In this document: in pieces, positions 35,190-43,793 of the stretch
Layout of the letters: each line of letters opens with the position of its first letter
How positions within the stretch are numbered: position 1 is the stretch's first letter
Source: Clostridium bowmanii
Lineage (GTDB): Bacteria > Bacillota > Clostridia > Clostridiales > Clostridiaceae
Assembly: GCF_018861315.1 (NCBI RefSeq)
Contig: NZ_JAHLDL010000010.1
Coordinates: forward strand, 1-64,000
Direction of reading: 5' to 3'
Length of the DNA: 64,000 bases
Made by a program: the position numbers and the translations under genes
Notes under the pieces: generated by a model
What the model was told of the DNA's origin: nothing
Databases searched by the model: none
Seen by the model: the letters and a program-made list of their open reading frames with translations, nothing else

Positions 35190-35408
35190 ATGAAAACGAT
35201 AAAACAAGTTTCGGATTTGACAGGAATAAGAGAGGATTATTGGGGATATACGGCTGATCTTTATTTATCAAATCCAACGTATATAAAAGTAATGGACAAG
35301 AAATATGGTGTTGGTGCCTCTAAATTTATGGGAGATGCTTTAAACTTTTATTCTCAAAATGAGGGGAAAGATACAAAGGAAAATAAGGGCAATAACTTAA
35401 TGTGTTAA
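35190..35408 (+). pseudogene. TipA-type MerR regulator with internal deletion
   Basis: From ATG 35190 (GGAGGTG 5 nt upstream) the frame has the first helix of a MerR HTH (MKTIKQVSDLTGI) fused to the very end of a TipAS ligand domain (DYWGYTADLYLSNPTYIKVM, KKYGVGASKFMGDALNFY). About 170 residues in between (rest of HTH, dimerisation helix, most of TipAS) are gone. The MerR-type promoter upstream is intact, so a useless 72-aa peptide may be made. Confidence 0.8.
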
Positions 35409-35428
35409 GCTAAATTAAAAATATGACC

Positions 35429-35496
35429 TAGATTGCAATCAAGGAAATGAGAACAAGACAATTGTAACGACAGCATCGTCACAATTGTCTTTTTTT
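35429..35496. repeat. Dispersed repeat type 2, copy 2 (terminator-like)
   Basis: TAGATTGCAATCAAGGAAAT followed by ACAAGACAATTGT ... ACAATTGTCTTTTTTT, with loop ACGACAGCATCGT. It shares its first 20 bases and TCGTCACAATT with the copy at 33133 and acts as terminator of the tipA remnant. Confidence 0.8.
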
Positions 35497-35528
35497 ATAA
35501 ACTAGTCAAAATTTGTAATAGGCTTGGT

Positions 35529-36234
35529 TTACAGCCTAGAGTGTGATTTTTTGTTCATCTTAAGCTTCAAATATGCCAGAGCTTTTTTTGCATCCTGTTC
35601 ATCCACATTATTTTCTCCTACTCGACTAGTTTCATAACCTAAATCTGATTTATTAAAATCCACAATAGTATCCATATATTTATTATTTACAACAAACCCT
35701 TCTTTTCCAATGAAACTTAGCTCAGAAACAGATATCCCTTTTTCACTAATTTGTTCAATGGTGTTGGCAAAATCTATGGTGTCATTTCCATAGCCTTCCA
35801 CTGAAATTATTGCTCCGTCCAGATTCATAGCTTGTGCCCAGTTGGCAATTCTTTCACCAATAAAATATTTACTGTCATTATCCTGAGGGGTACCTGTAAT
35901 TATAATTCCAGCAAGGTGCGCGTGTTAGCTTCTCACCCTCACTATCTACACCCGTGAGCATAACATATACACCATTTAAAGTATGAGTAATGCCATTGCC
36001 TATTGTACCCAAAGCCTTGGTTGAGATCGGGATAAAATCCATAATACAATTTGTCCACCTATTATGGTCCCCGGGTGCTATAATTTGCAAATCAATCATT
36101 TTAATAAGCGGCTCTTCCAAAAGAATTCTCTGAAGTGCTTCTTTATTTAATGTCATTGCTCCCTCCACATTAACATTGTTTTTTTCTCCAAAAACAACTT
36201 CTTTAATGTAGAATGTTTTAATAGTCAAACTCAT
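35529..36234 (-). pseudogene. prdD: D-proline reductase cluster protein PrdD-like, frameshifted
   Basis: ATG 36234 has AAAGGAG upstream. The first frame (MSLTIKTFYIKEVVFGEKNN, then IMDFIPISTKALGTIGNGIT and GVYVMLTGVDSEG) is the N-terminal part of PrdD/PrdA-like proteins. At about 35918-35926 it shifts; the second frame continues AHLAGIIITGTPQDND, GAIISVEGYGNDTIDFANTI and VVNNKYMDTIVDFNKSDLG, as in PrdD and glycine-reductase component B subunits. About 235 residues in total. No other prd gene is adjacent, though a PrdF-type racemase fragment is at 19250-19500. Confidence 0.8.
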
Positions 36235-36475
36235 AGCTATGCTCCTTTCGTTATAACCTAATAATATAGTGACATAATTTAATAAAGTATTATACATAAT
36301 ATTATCACTTTCTTGTCTTTAAAGTAAGCTAGTTTTTTATGAAATGTAATAGTTAAGTCTTAATTAGGTAAAAAAAATTGTCTTTTCCCTTAATTTTTCA
36401 ATTAACTAATTTATGTAATAAGCATCAATAATACTCATATCTATGATATACTTTTGTGATGTATTTTTAGTATAA
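36235..36475. other. Promoter region of the prdD remnant
   Basis: AT-rich sequence with no gene recognised. Confidence 0.3.
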
Positions 36476-36613
36476 AAATATGAAAATGAAACTAAAAAGC
36501 TTGAAACTACTTTAGCGAATATAACAAGAGTTTCAAACGATGATTATGAGATAAAAGCTGAAGTAATTAGGCATGGAACCAAAAAAAAATTAATACGTTT
36601 TAATAAAGTCTAA
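36476..36613 (+). pseudogene. Unidentified coding remnant
   Basis: Open frame without ribosome site, 45 codons, peptide starts KYENETKKLETTLANITRVS and ends KKKLIRFNKV. It looks like the C-terminal end of a protein but I cannot assign a family. Confidence 0.3.
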
Positions 36614-36645
36614 ACTATATAATGCTATCGTGCAATTGAACGCAC

Positions 36646-36682
36646 AAAAGACCAGTATAATAAAAAATTATACTGGTCTTTT
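36646..36682. terminator. Bidirectional terminator
   Basis: 16-bp perfect stem AAAAGACCAGTATAAT/ATTATACTGGTCTTTT (36646-36661, 36667-36682) between the plus-strand remnant and the minus-strand small gene. Confidence 0.85.
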
Positions 36683-36725
36683 AAACAACCTGAGGGAATA
36701 ATTCTAGTTAATCCATTTTATAATA

Positions 36726-36899
36726 TTAATCTGTATAACTAGATAATTGTTGGGTTGCAGAATTAAGAGAATCTATTGCTGTTTGAATTTTAGCTTTATT
36801 ATCTTCTTTTTCTGCTGAACTAAGTGCTTGTTGCAATGATGCAACCGTATTTTGTACACTTGTCATACTTTGATCAACACATTCTTTAGCTTTTGGCAT
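36726..36899 (-). CDS. Small coiled-coil hypothetical protein
   Basis: 57 aa from ATG 36899 with GGGAGG 8 nt upstream (MPKAKECVDQSMTSVQNTV ... SATQQLSSYTD). Entirely polar, helical and rich in Gln/Ser/Ala with a heptad-like pattern; similar short proteins occur in clostridia as I recall. No domain or function is known to me. The upstream GTG/ATG options at 36932 have no site. It has its own terminator and is monocistronic. Confidence 0.65.
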   Translation of the reverse strand: MPKAKECVDQSMTSVQNTVASLQQALSSAEKEDNKAKIQTAIDSLNSATQQLSSYTD

Positions 36900-37172
36900 G
36901 AATAAAACCTCCCATATATTAAATTTTATCAATACCTAGCTAGTATGGCAACAAAGCACAAAATATATGCATTAATTAAGATAACTGAAGAATAAAAACT
37001 CGTGCAGATTCTTAATAGATTTCATTTAAAAAACTATTATTAAAAAGCCCAATAAACTTACAGGTTCTCTTATGTATACCAACTCCTCACATTTTTAATC
37101 AATTTTAAATATTTAAATTATTTTACTAAACCTCAATAAAATACAATTATGAGGTAAATTATATAATAGGTA

Positions 37173-37988
37173 TTAAATACCATAGTTTAATTTATGCTGT
37201 AAAGTTATTAATGTATCTAGTGGACCAATAAATACCCTATTAATCGTGTACGGATTGTCTGCTTTCGATGAAAGTCCTACATCTGTAGATAGGCCCAATG
37301 TACATCCCGCTGCGTGTGCTGCTTGTATTGTATTATATGTATATGAACCACATGGGTAAGCTATATATGTTACTTTTCTGCCTAATATCTTTTCTAGTGC
37401 CTGTTTTGCCTTAGTTATAGTAGCTAATTGACTTGCATATGAAAGTTTTCCTAGTTGCTCATGATTAAATGTATGATTTTCTACTCTAAATCCATTAGCA
37501 TCCATTTCTTTTATCTGCTTAGAAGTTAGAGATTTTCTGTCTTTATCTATATTCTTTCCTATCATAAATACAGTAGCCTTTTGATTATTTGCCTTCAATA
37601 CTGGATATGCTAATGTGTAGTTAGATTCATATCCATCGTCAAATGTTATTAATACTGGCTTTTTAGGTAGTACGGTTCTCTTAGAAATATTAGCATAGAA
37701 TTGGTCCATGGTTATTGTAGTATACCCATTTGCTTTCAAGTAGTTCATCTGTGAGTAAAAAACAGATTGTCCTATTATTAATCCATCTGTTTTTGATGAT
37801 ACAGCTGCTATTTTATGATACATTAATACAGGTACCTTTTGTATTGCTGCTGCTAAATGCGCTTTATTAGATTCACTAGATATTTTCACATTTAACGATG
37901 ACACCTTTGTTATACCACTAGCAGCTAGTGCTACTTGACAGCTTAGAACTGTAAGTATTGTTACTAATAAAGCTACTTTCTTTTTCAT
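37173..37988 (-). CDS. Secreted polysaccharide deacetylase (NodB domain)
   Basis: 271 aa, signal peptide about 1-22. The NodB motifs are seen in order: VPVLMYHK, ITFDDGYESNY (catalytic Asp and metal Asp), ENHTFNHEQL (metal His pair) and YIAYPCGSYTY. It probably deacetylates peptidoglycan or another surface polysaccharide. GGAGG 6 nt before ATG. A paralogue with the same layout lies 170 nt upstream (38159-39010), a tandem duplication that has diverged. Confidence 0.92.
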   Translation of the reverse strand: MKKKVALLVTILTVLSCQVALAASGITKVSSLNVKISSESNKAHLAAAIQKVPVLMYHKIAAVSSKTDGLIIGQSVFYSQMNYLKANGYTTITMDQFYANISKRTVLPKKPVLITFDDGYESNYTLAYPVLKANNQKATVFMIGKNIDKDRKSLTSKQIKEMDANGFRVENHTFNHEQLGKLSYASQLATITKAKQALEKILGRKVTYIAYPCGSYTYNTIQAAHAAGCTLGLSTDVGLSSKADNPYTINRVFIGPLDTLITLQHKLNYGI

Positions 37989-38158
37989 AATAAACCTCCA
38001 ATATGCCTAAAGTTATTTCTTTATTATATTTCTAATGACAGCTCATTTACTTTCAAATAAAAGTTGGAGGCTATTCACTTTGCTATATTCCATAAAATAT
38101 TTATATAAAATCGAACTTATATTTTTAATTTTTTTACCCTTACCCATAACCTATATGC

Positions 38159-39010
38159 TTATTTCATTGGAACTGTTAATCTGTTTACAAACTTACTCAT
38201 GCTATAAAATGCGTTTATATATACCCTGTTAATAGTGTAGTAGTTATCAGTTACACCTGAGAATCCATTGTCAGTGCCTATTCCTAAATAGTATACTGAA
38301 GTGTGTACAGCATTTGCAGTCGATTTATTGTATGCACCAAAAGGATACGATACGTACATAACCCTTTTGGATAATAATTTTTCTAAAATAGCTTTACTGT
38401 TTTTTAAAGTATTAAGCTGACTTATATATGACAGTTTCGATAAATTATCGTGATTATTAGTATGGCTTTCTACTATGAAGTTATTTTTATCCATTATTTT
38501 AAGTTGTTTCGATGTTAAATAGCCCTCTGTGTTTATACAGTTAGCAATCATAAATACAGTAGCTTTCTGATTGTTTGCCTTTAATAAAGGATAAGCTAGT
38601 GTATAATTATCCTCATACCCATCATCAAATGTTATTACTACAGGCTTTGCTGGAAGTGAAGTATGTTTTGCCATATGACTATATAATTGGTCAAGTGATA
38701 TTGTAGTGTAGTGATTAACTTTTAGATAATTTAACTGAGCTTTGAAGGTTGACTGACTTACTTTAAGTTCGTTAGTGTTGTTTTTATCAGCTGTCACACT
38801 ATGATACATTAATACAGGAACTTTAGGTGTTCCTACGTTGGCTCCAAGTAATTTAATATTTGTCATCTTTATAGACTGCGTTAAGGGTTCAGTGGTAGTT
38901 ACGTTTGGTGCAGATACTTTAGAGTATATCTTATGGTTGTAACCTGTTAATATTACTGTAAATATTATAATTGATACTATAGTTAATATGCGTAATTTTG
39001 AATTTTTCAA
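38159..39010 (-). CDS. Polysaccharide deacetylase (NodB domain), membrane-anchored or secreted
   Basis: 283 aa; an N-terminal hydrophobic segment (about 8-22), then VPVLMYHSVTADK, ITFDDGYEDNY, ESHTNNHDNL and YVSYPFGAYNK. The same architecture as the adjacent paralogue, but the loop after the PF/PCG motif lacks the cysteine. Starts at TTG with AGGAGG upstream. A (ATTTAT)n tract lies about 120-165 nt upstream. The two genes may be co-transcribed; the 170-nt spacer holds no clear terminator. Confidence 0.9.
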   Translation of the reverse strand: MKNSKLRILTIVSIIIFTVILTGYNHKIYSKVSAPNVTTTEPLTQSIKMTNIKLLGANVGTPKVPVLMYHSVTADKNNTNELKVSQSTFKAQLNYLKVNHYTTISLDQLYSHMAKHTSLPAKPVVITFDDGYEDNYTLAYPLLKANNQKATVFMIANCINTEGYLTSKQLKIMDKNNFIVESHTNNHDNLSKLSYISQLNTLKNSKAILEKLLSKRVMYVSYPFGAYNKSTANAVHTSVYYLGIGTDNGFSGVTDNYYTINRVYINAFYSMSKFVNRLTVPMK

Positions 39011-39129
39011 TAGTTTGCCTCCTAATTAATGCAATAGCTTGCTTAAGATATTTCACAGTGTTTTTAACGTCACCGTAGTTGCCCATTAAAATTTATTATG
39101 TACATTGTATACTTTAAGTGTAGTGTTTG

Positions 39130-39173
39130 ATTTATATTTATATTTATATTTATATTTATATTTATATTTATAT
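39130..39173. repeat. Hexanucleotide tandem repeat (ATTTAT), about seven units
   Basis: Seven nearly perfect 6-bp units upstream of the deacetylase gene at 39010, next to a possible -10 (minus strand TATACAAT, about 39100). Copy-number change would alter the promoter upstream region in 6-bp steps. Confidence 0.85.
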
Positions 39174-39228
39174 CAATACACATTTCGACATAAAATTGTT
39201 TTTTCCTTCAACATCTGTAAATTTACGT

Positions 39229-39264
39229 AAAAAAAAAGAAAGTTGTTCAATAAAAACAACTTTC
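39229..39264 (-). terminator. Terminator of the DUF1206 gene
   Basis: Stem GAAAGTTGTT/AACAACTTTC (39238-39247, 39255-39264) with nine Ts following on the minus strand. Confidence 0.85.
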
Positions 39265-39331
39265 CTTTTGCCAATCTATACTTCCATCACTTGATTCTAC
39301 AATTTCAGAGTCACCCCCGGGGGGTAATATC

Positions 39332-40204
39332 TTAATATTTCCTTAGCCTGAAAAATATGACGATAAAGAAATCGTAAACTCCAAGTGCCATCAATCCCAA
39401 AGCTATAATTCCCATAAGCCAACGTCCATAAGGGTGACTAATAAGAGACATAATAGTGCTAGAAAAGCCTTTAGCATTTTCTGAATTGGATGTATAAGCG
39501 GCGATAATTAGAAAGACGCCAACTAAGGTGACGATGATGCCTCGTGATATTATCCCGAATCTACCTAAACTTTTAACACATTTTAATTGAGGTGACGTCA
39601 GTTTGATGAGATGAAGCTGACGTCCGAAATGTGGCATAATGCCCTTGAAAATCTGGAAGATTCCGAATAAGATTACAGGTATAGCAACCAAAACCACCAT
39701 CCATTGTCCAAAAGGAATAGTAAGAATTTTTGCCACATAGTTTTGGGTTTGAACTCCTTGCTTACCATTAACAGCGGCTCGCGACCCATCAGTGATAAGA
39801 TCATAGGTTGGTAGTGCCAGAAAAGCATAAGCAATTGAACTAAATAAATATCCTATCCTTGCTGAAATGCCCTTTATGTCATTCTTTTTATGGAGCGGAT
39901 TAATCACAACTTGGATTAATCCCCATAATGAATAACATATCACACCTATCAATACGATGCATAATAATATCCGCCCTCCAGGCTGACTACCAATTGCCGC
40001 TATGGCTCCTTGCTGATCTGTCGTCTTTCCACCGTTTCTAAATGCAAGAAGAAAGGCCAGCAACCCTATTACAAAAAATATCAACCCACGTGTGGCATAG
40101 CCTAAGCGTGCCATGGTTTCAGCGATTGAATTAAAAGTATCGTTTTTAGCTATATTTTTGCCAACTTTTTTTATTTTATGTATTGCTTTTGTTTTGTTTG
40201 CCAT
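39332..40204 (-). CDS. DUF1206 family membrane protein
   Basis: 290 aa with six membrane helices arranged as three two-helix repeats, each beginning with a conserved ARLGYATRGLIFFVIGLLA-like segment (about residues 32, 115 and 212: ISARIGYLFSSIAYAFLAL and LGRFGIISRGIIVTLVGVF). Function unknown. Base composition is higher in GC than the neighbours and codon choice looks different, so it may have been acquired. GGCGGTGA precedes ATG; its own terminator follows. Confidence 0.88.
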   Translation of the reverse strand: MANKTKAIHKIKKVGKNIAKNDTFNSIAETMARLGYATRGLIFFVIGLLAFLLAFRNGGKTTDQQGAIAAIGSQPGGRILLCIVLIGVICYSLWGLIQVVINPLHKKNDIKGISARIGYLFSSIAYAFLALPTYDLITDGSRAAVNGKQGVQTQNYVAKILTIPFGQWMVVLVAIPVILFGIFQIFKGIMPHFGRQLHLIKLTSPQLKCVKSLGRFGIISRGIIVTLVGVFLIIAAYTSNSENAKGFSSTIMSLISHPYGRWLMGIIALGLMALGVYDFFIVIFFRLRKY

Positions 40205-40553
40205 GAAATCACCGCCTTACTTATTATCTGCACTACTTTGTATATATGCAATTACTCACTTCCAGTAATCTTTATGCCCCAAAGGCGAGCCAACTTTCTT
40301 CTTCAGTTATATAAAGATAGAGATTAATTTTGCTGCTATGGGTGCTATCGATAATGGATCATCTTAATGAGAAGCATCACCACCTGTAACTAAAGTATTA
40401 TTAGTATATATATTCTTTAAATTATCTTAATAACCTTTAAAATTATTTAAATATCTCTCCCATCATGTGAATCTCAATAGCAATAGGTGAGGAAGGGATC
40501 CAGGAAAAATGGTGGAGTTGCTTTTCTGGAACCTAGAAAAAAGGATAACACAT
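40205..40553. other. Intergenic region with possible decayed coding sequence
   Basis: On the minus strand around 40304-40395 a peptide LVTGGDASH-stop-DDPLSIAPIAAKLISIFI can be read, likely a broken gene, family not recognised. An imperfect TCCAGGAAAA ... TTTTCTGGA hairpin at about 40499-40530 may terminate the next minus-strand gene's neighbour. No intact gene. Confidence 0.3.
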
Positions 40554-40853
40554 TTACTTTCTAAGTTTCTTTAGTTCGTCAAAGCTATAAGTTCCATCTT
40601 GATTAATATATTTTCTAGAAAGGATAGCTTCAATTTTCTTTTGCTCATTTACGTTATTAGGTTTCCTATAATAGTTTTTACTAATGTGATATTTTATCAT
40701 TTCAGATATTATTGCTATAAGTGTACCAAATGCAAATATTAAGAGGAACAATCCCAATTCAACTGTATTTGCATTTGTATCTATTAGCATTGAAATTGAA
40801 AATACTAACAGAACAATTAATATATAAATATTTGTAATTGAATTTTTTATCAT
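40554..40853 (-). CDS. Small two-helix membrane protein with charged C-terminus
   Basis: About 99 aa: two membrane helices (residues 8-26 and 32-52) and a basic cytoplasmic tail ending in KYINQDGTYSFDELKKLRK, which resembles a SHOCT-like short C-terminal element. ATG 40853 follows AAGGAG by 8 nt. No specific function known. Confidence 0.65.
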   Translation of the reverse strand: MIKNSITNIYILIVLLVFSISMLIDTNANTVELGLFLLIFAFGTLIAIISEMIKYHISKNYYRKPNNVNEQKKIEAILSRKYINQDGTYSFDELKKLRK

Positions 40854-41072
40854 ATACACCACTCCTTCTTTTTAGCAGCTTGTAAAATCCCTCACGTTAT
40901 AATTCTTTATTTTCATTGAATTACCTTTATTTTACAAAAATATTCTATTATTATAAATCGATTATTCACAAACTAGAAACATGTCTGTAACTAGATTGAC
41001 ACAACTATTTGATAAAATTAGGATATAATTAAAACTATAAATAAAAAGGTATAATAGGAGGGACACAGCTTA

Positions 41073-41354
41073 ATGGAAAGCAAGTTCGAACAGCTTTATG
41101 ACATTTACTATGATTGTGTATACAGATATATTTATGTTGCTGTAAAAAATAAACGAAATGCAGAAGATATAATCACTACAGTATTCACTGAAATATTTGA
41201 AAGCAAGGATAAAATTACTGAGGTAGAATTAAGTAAAAATTGGATTTTTCGTATAGCACATAATTCTATTTTAGATTTTTATAGAAAAAACAGTAAAGTA
41301 ACCCCTAGTAAAAACTTTTTAGATAGAATATATGAAGATTTCGGATATATTTAA
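41073..41354 (+). pseudogene. ECF sigma factor, region 2 only (3'-truncated)
   Basis: 93 codons after GGAGGG: sigma region 2 (MESKFEQLYDIYYDCVYRYI, NKRNAEDIITTVFTEIFES, WIFRIAHNSILDFYRK) and then a short tail instead of region 4. The stop (41352-41354) coincides with the stop of a minus-strand fragment of another gene (41351-41456), so a deletion removed the 3' part of the sigma gene. Core binding without -35 recognition is possible but function is doubtful. Confidence 0.75.
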
Positions 41355-41456
41355 TGAAAAATACTTTCTATGAAGAGTGAATCATAGTTTCTTATTAAGT
41401 TTCTGATATAATCATAGTCAATGCCTTTTGTACTGCCTTCATAAAAAAATAGAATT
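41351..41456 (-). pseudogene. C-terminal fragment related to the 44205-44618 protein
   Basis: Open minus frame without start: FFYEGSTKGIDYDYIRNLI, then RNYDSLFIESIFH. The intact protein at 44205-44618 ends DPFFYIDSKNSIDYDYIRKL, so this is a decayed paralogue joined tail to tail with the truncated sigma gene. Confidence 0.6.
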
Positions 41457-41505
41457 AATTAATCCCCCGGTTGTCTTCCAAATACTATCTAAAAATGAAT
41501 AAAAA

Positions 41506-41530
41506 CTGGATACCAATGATTGGTATCCAG
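41506..41530 (-). terminator. Terminator
   Basis: 10-bp stem CTGGATACCA/TGGTATCCAG with a 5-nt loop, followed on the minus strand by TTTTTATT. It should end the small transcript from 41721. Confidence 0.75.
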
Positions 41531-41595
41531 CCTGTAATTTCAAATAAGAAATAATGATAATATAACTACTCTTAATATTGTGACAATACAATTTA

Positions 41596-41721
41596 TTATC
41601 GAGTATAAATCACAATCCCATCTCTAGCAATTTGTTTTTCTATATTCTCATTTAACTGTTCCTTTTGCTCTTGATCCAAATATTATTATTTTGATTCATC
41701 ATTTTTATCTAGTATTCCCAT
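41596..41721 (-). pseudogene. Small gene interrupted by two stop codons
   Basis: From ATG 41721 (AAAGGATG upstream) the frame reads MGILDKNDESK, then TAA TAA, then YLDQEQKEQLNENIEKQI and RDGIVIYTR before its own stop and terminator. Both halves are in the same frame and look like one 40-aa acidic protein of unknown family. The TAATAATA stretch suggests slippage or a point change in an AT run. Confidence 0.45.
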
Positions 41722-41857
41722 AAAATTTGATCATCCTTTCTAAGTTATATATATTTATTACTTTACCATATATAATAACATTTAAAACTAAAACACTTAA
41801 AAATAAGTCTATATTTAATTCTATGGTTAATCAAATTAGGGAATTACTGAAAAAGGG

Positions 41858-42028
41858 CTATTGGTAAGAATTTGATTTTTCAATTCTGAATTCTTCTCTT
41901 TTGTCTACATATATTTCTAAAAATAATTTATCCTCTAATTCCTGGCAGTCAGAGACCTTTGCTACTCTACATAATTTGTAAGCAATATAATAAATAATCA
42001 AACAAAAAATGATTAAAGCATTCTGCAA
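41858..42028 (-). CDS. Small single-span membrane protein
   Basis: 56 aa from TTG 42028 with GGAGG 7-8 nt upstream: one hydrophobic helix (QNALIIFCLIIYYIAYKL) then a charged tail (ELEDKLFLEIYVDKREEFRI). No family recognised. A TAA trinucleotide tract (42048-42068 region) lies directly upstream of the ribosome site. Confidence 0.5.
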   Translation of the reverse strand: MQNALIIFCLIIYYIAYKLCRVAKVSDCQELEDKLFLEIYVDKREEFRIEKSNSYQ

Positions 42029-42206
42029 TTTTATTACCTCCAAATATTTATTATTATTATTATTATTACATTTACATGAAGCACTATTACTTTAATATTT
42101 AATATAACAATATCATATATTTCTTTAGATATAGTTAAGCTTATGTTGAATCTTTGTTAACTCTCTTTCCTATGACGTTAAAAAAGTTTATATAGTTAAA
42201 ATGATA

Positions 42207-42830
42207 CTATATAAGCCTTATAACTATCCTATGAAATATATCCACAGTGTCTTCTAAATTAAGAGAAGCATTTTTTATATAATGGTATACTTCTCTATGT
42301 TTTATTGCATTCATTGAATCACTTGTGTTAAATATTATAGCCATTCCCTCTCTATAAAGTCGCTCTATATCAGTATTCACAGCTCTCATTTTAATTATAT
42401 TTTCTTGTGAATTAATCGGATTATTTTTCAGAATATTTATTGATTCTGAAAGAAAATCCATCCCCTGTTTTAGTTTGTCAACCATAGTGGTTATAGTATC
42501 ATCTGTTGCTACTTCATAAGTTTCCATGGCCAATAGTGTTGATTTAGTATATTTTATAATCTTATCCATTGTGATAGAAAAAGAATAGATATCTGCCCTA
42601 TCAAAAGGAGTAGTAAAAGCTTCTATTAATTTGCTTTCCATAATCATTCTACCTTCATCAGCCTCTTTAACATACAAAAGCAGCTTTTGCTTTTCTTCAT
42701 CAGATCCACTACTCAACCATTTCTGTAGCATCTCTACCCCAAAAGCATTTATTTCTGCTTGCTTAGTTAACATCTCATAAAAATCATATTTATCTGGGAA
42801 AAACCTATCCAAAATATTTCCTTTATCCAT
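42207..42830 (-). CDS. DUF47 (PhoU-like) protein
   Basis: 207 aa, all-helical PhoU-like phosphate transport regulator (starts MDKGNILDRFFPDKYDFYEM; metal-type acidic helices such as EADEGRMIMESKLIEAFTTP and PFDRADIYSFSITMDKII). DUF47 proteins usually accompany a Pit-type phosphate transporter; none is next to it here. GGAGG 6 nt before ATG. Directly upstream are remnants of another gene. Confidence 0.9.
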   Translation of the reverse strand: MDKGNILDRFFPDKYDFYEMLTKQAEINAFGVEMLQKWLSSGSDEEKQKLLLYVKEADEGRMIMESKLIEAFTTPFDRADIYSFSITMDKIIKYTKSTLLAMETYEVATDDTITTMVDKLKQGMDFLSESINILKNNPINSQENIIKMRAVNTDIERLYREGMAIIFNTSDSMNAIKHREVYHYIKNASLNLEDTVDIFHRIVIRLI

Positions 42831-42932
42831 ATTTCGCCTCCATTAGATTCAACTTCTTTAAGATATCCATCCCTGAGTTCCTTATTGGGAATTATGATAT
42901 TTGAAGCCTGCATACCTGCTAAATTAAATGTT

Positions 42933-43562
42933 TTACTCTGTTGTTAGTTTTCCTACCGTGTCGAAGCCACCGGCATATAAAAGCTGTTCACCATTTAGGC
43001 TTGTTACTTGTAACTTTCCATAAGAATACTGTTACATTGCCATATCCAGTACAATATTACCGTCTTTTCTAGGAATTCCAATACAAAATGGATTATTACC
43101 AACACAGGTCACTTTTGAGCCCCATGCTGGCATACAAGACTCTGTATTTGTCCAACATATTGATAACAAACCTTCATTTGCTGCATCCCATGCATATGTA
43201 CCACCACGCATCCAGTGAGTTGTATTTCTAAGTGCTACAATTCCAATGTTATTCTCTTTAGCAAGCTCCATTGCTCTATTCATAACAAACTTTGCATTTA
43301 GAATCCCTATCCCCATATTCCCATCATAGTTCTCCATACAACCAAAACTTTTAACTAAAGTTGGAATAGCTTTGATATCAACCCATCCTTTATTCACATA
43401 GTCTATAAACCTTGAGACTCTATTAAGTCCATGAGAATAAACGCCATCTCTGCTAGACTCCGTGTGAACCTTAGCACAAATTTGTGCCTGTTCTTCTGTT
43501 AGACATGCTTTTATCATTACACGTTTAATCTCAGCATTCATCTTTTCAAACGAAATTCTCAT
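42933..43562 (-). pseudogene. dlgD: 2,3-diketo-L-gulonate reductase-like (DlgD/YiaK) with nonsense codon and 3' truncation
   Basis: ATG 43562 follows GGAGAG. The N-terminal half of a malate/L-lactate-type NAD(P)H reductase is intact: SRDGVYSHGLNRVSRF, ALRNTTHWMRGGTYAWDAAN, CVGNNPFCIGIPRKDGNIVL. At 43032-43034 TAA replaces a serine codon (DMAM-stop-QYSYGKL). The frame then continues QVTSLNGEQLLYAGGFDTVG and stops at 42933. About 120 C-terminal residues are missing. Confidence 0.8.
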
Positions 43563-43685
43563 AATTTTCACTCTCCTTCATTCTACTTTCATTGTAGCAT
43601 TTTATATAATTTTTTTCCATAAGAGATAATAGCCATAGGGCATTGTGGTGTTGGTGGTTTAAGTATATGCGAGCAGATCAAAACA

Positions 43686-43725
43686 AGCATCAATAGCTAC
43701 CACTCAGCCACTGATGCTCATTTTT
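43686..43725 (+). terminator. Terminator-like hairpin
   Basis: AGCATCA/TGATGCT arms (43686-43692, 43712-43718) with a 19-nt loop and CATTTTT after. The plus-strand frame before it (IAIGHCGVGGLSICEQI) looks like a short remnant of unknown gene. Confidence 0.5.
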
Positions 43726-43793
43726 AATTTTCACTAAATAATTTACCGCTGTTCACCAAGTCACACTTATACTAGTGGCATGCTTGGAGCCCA

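Noticed and set aside
39130-39173. Possible CRISPR-like array
   Set aside because: Units are 6 bp with no spacers; it is a simple tandem repeat.
39313-39324. CCCCCGGGGGG as a regulatory site
   Set aside because: Short palindrome downstream of a gene; no partner site or known regulator. Mentioned only as composition oddity.
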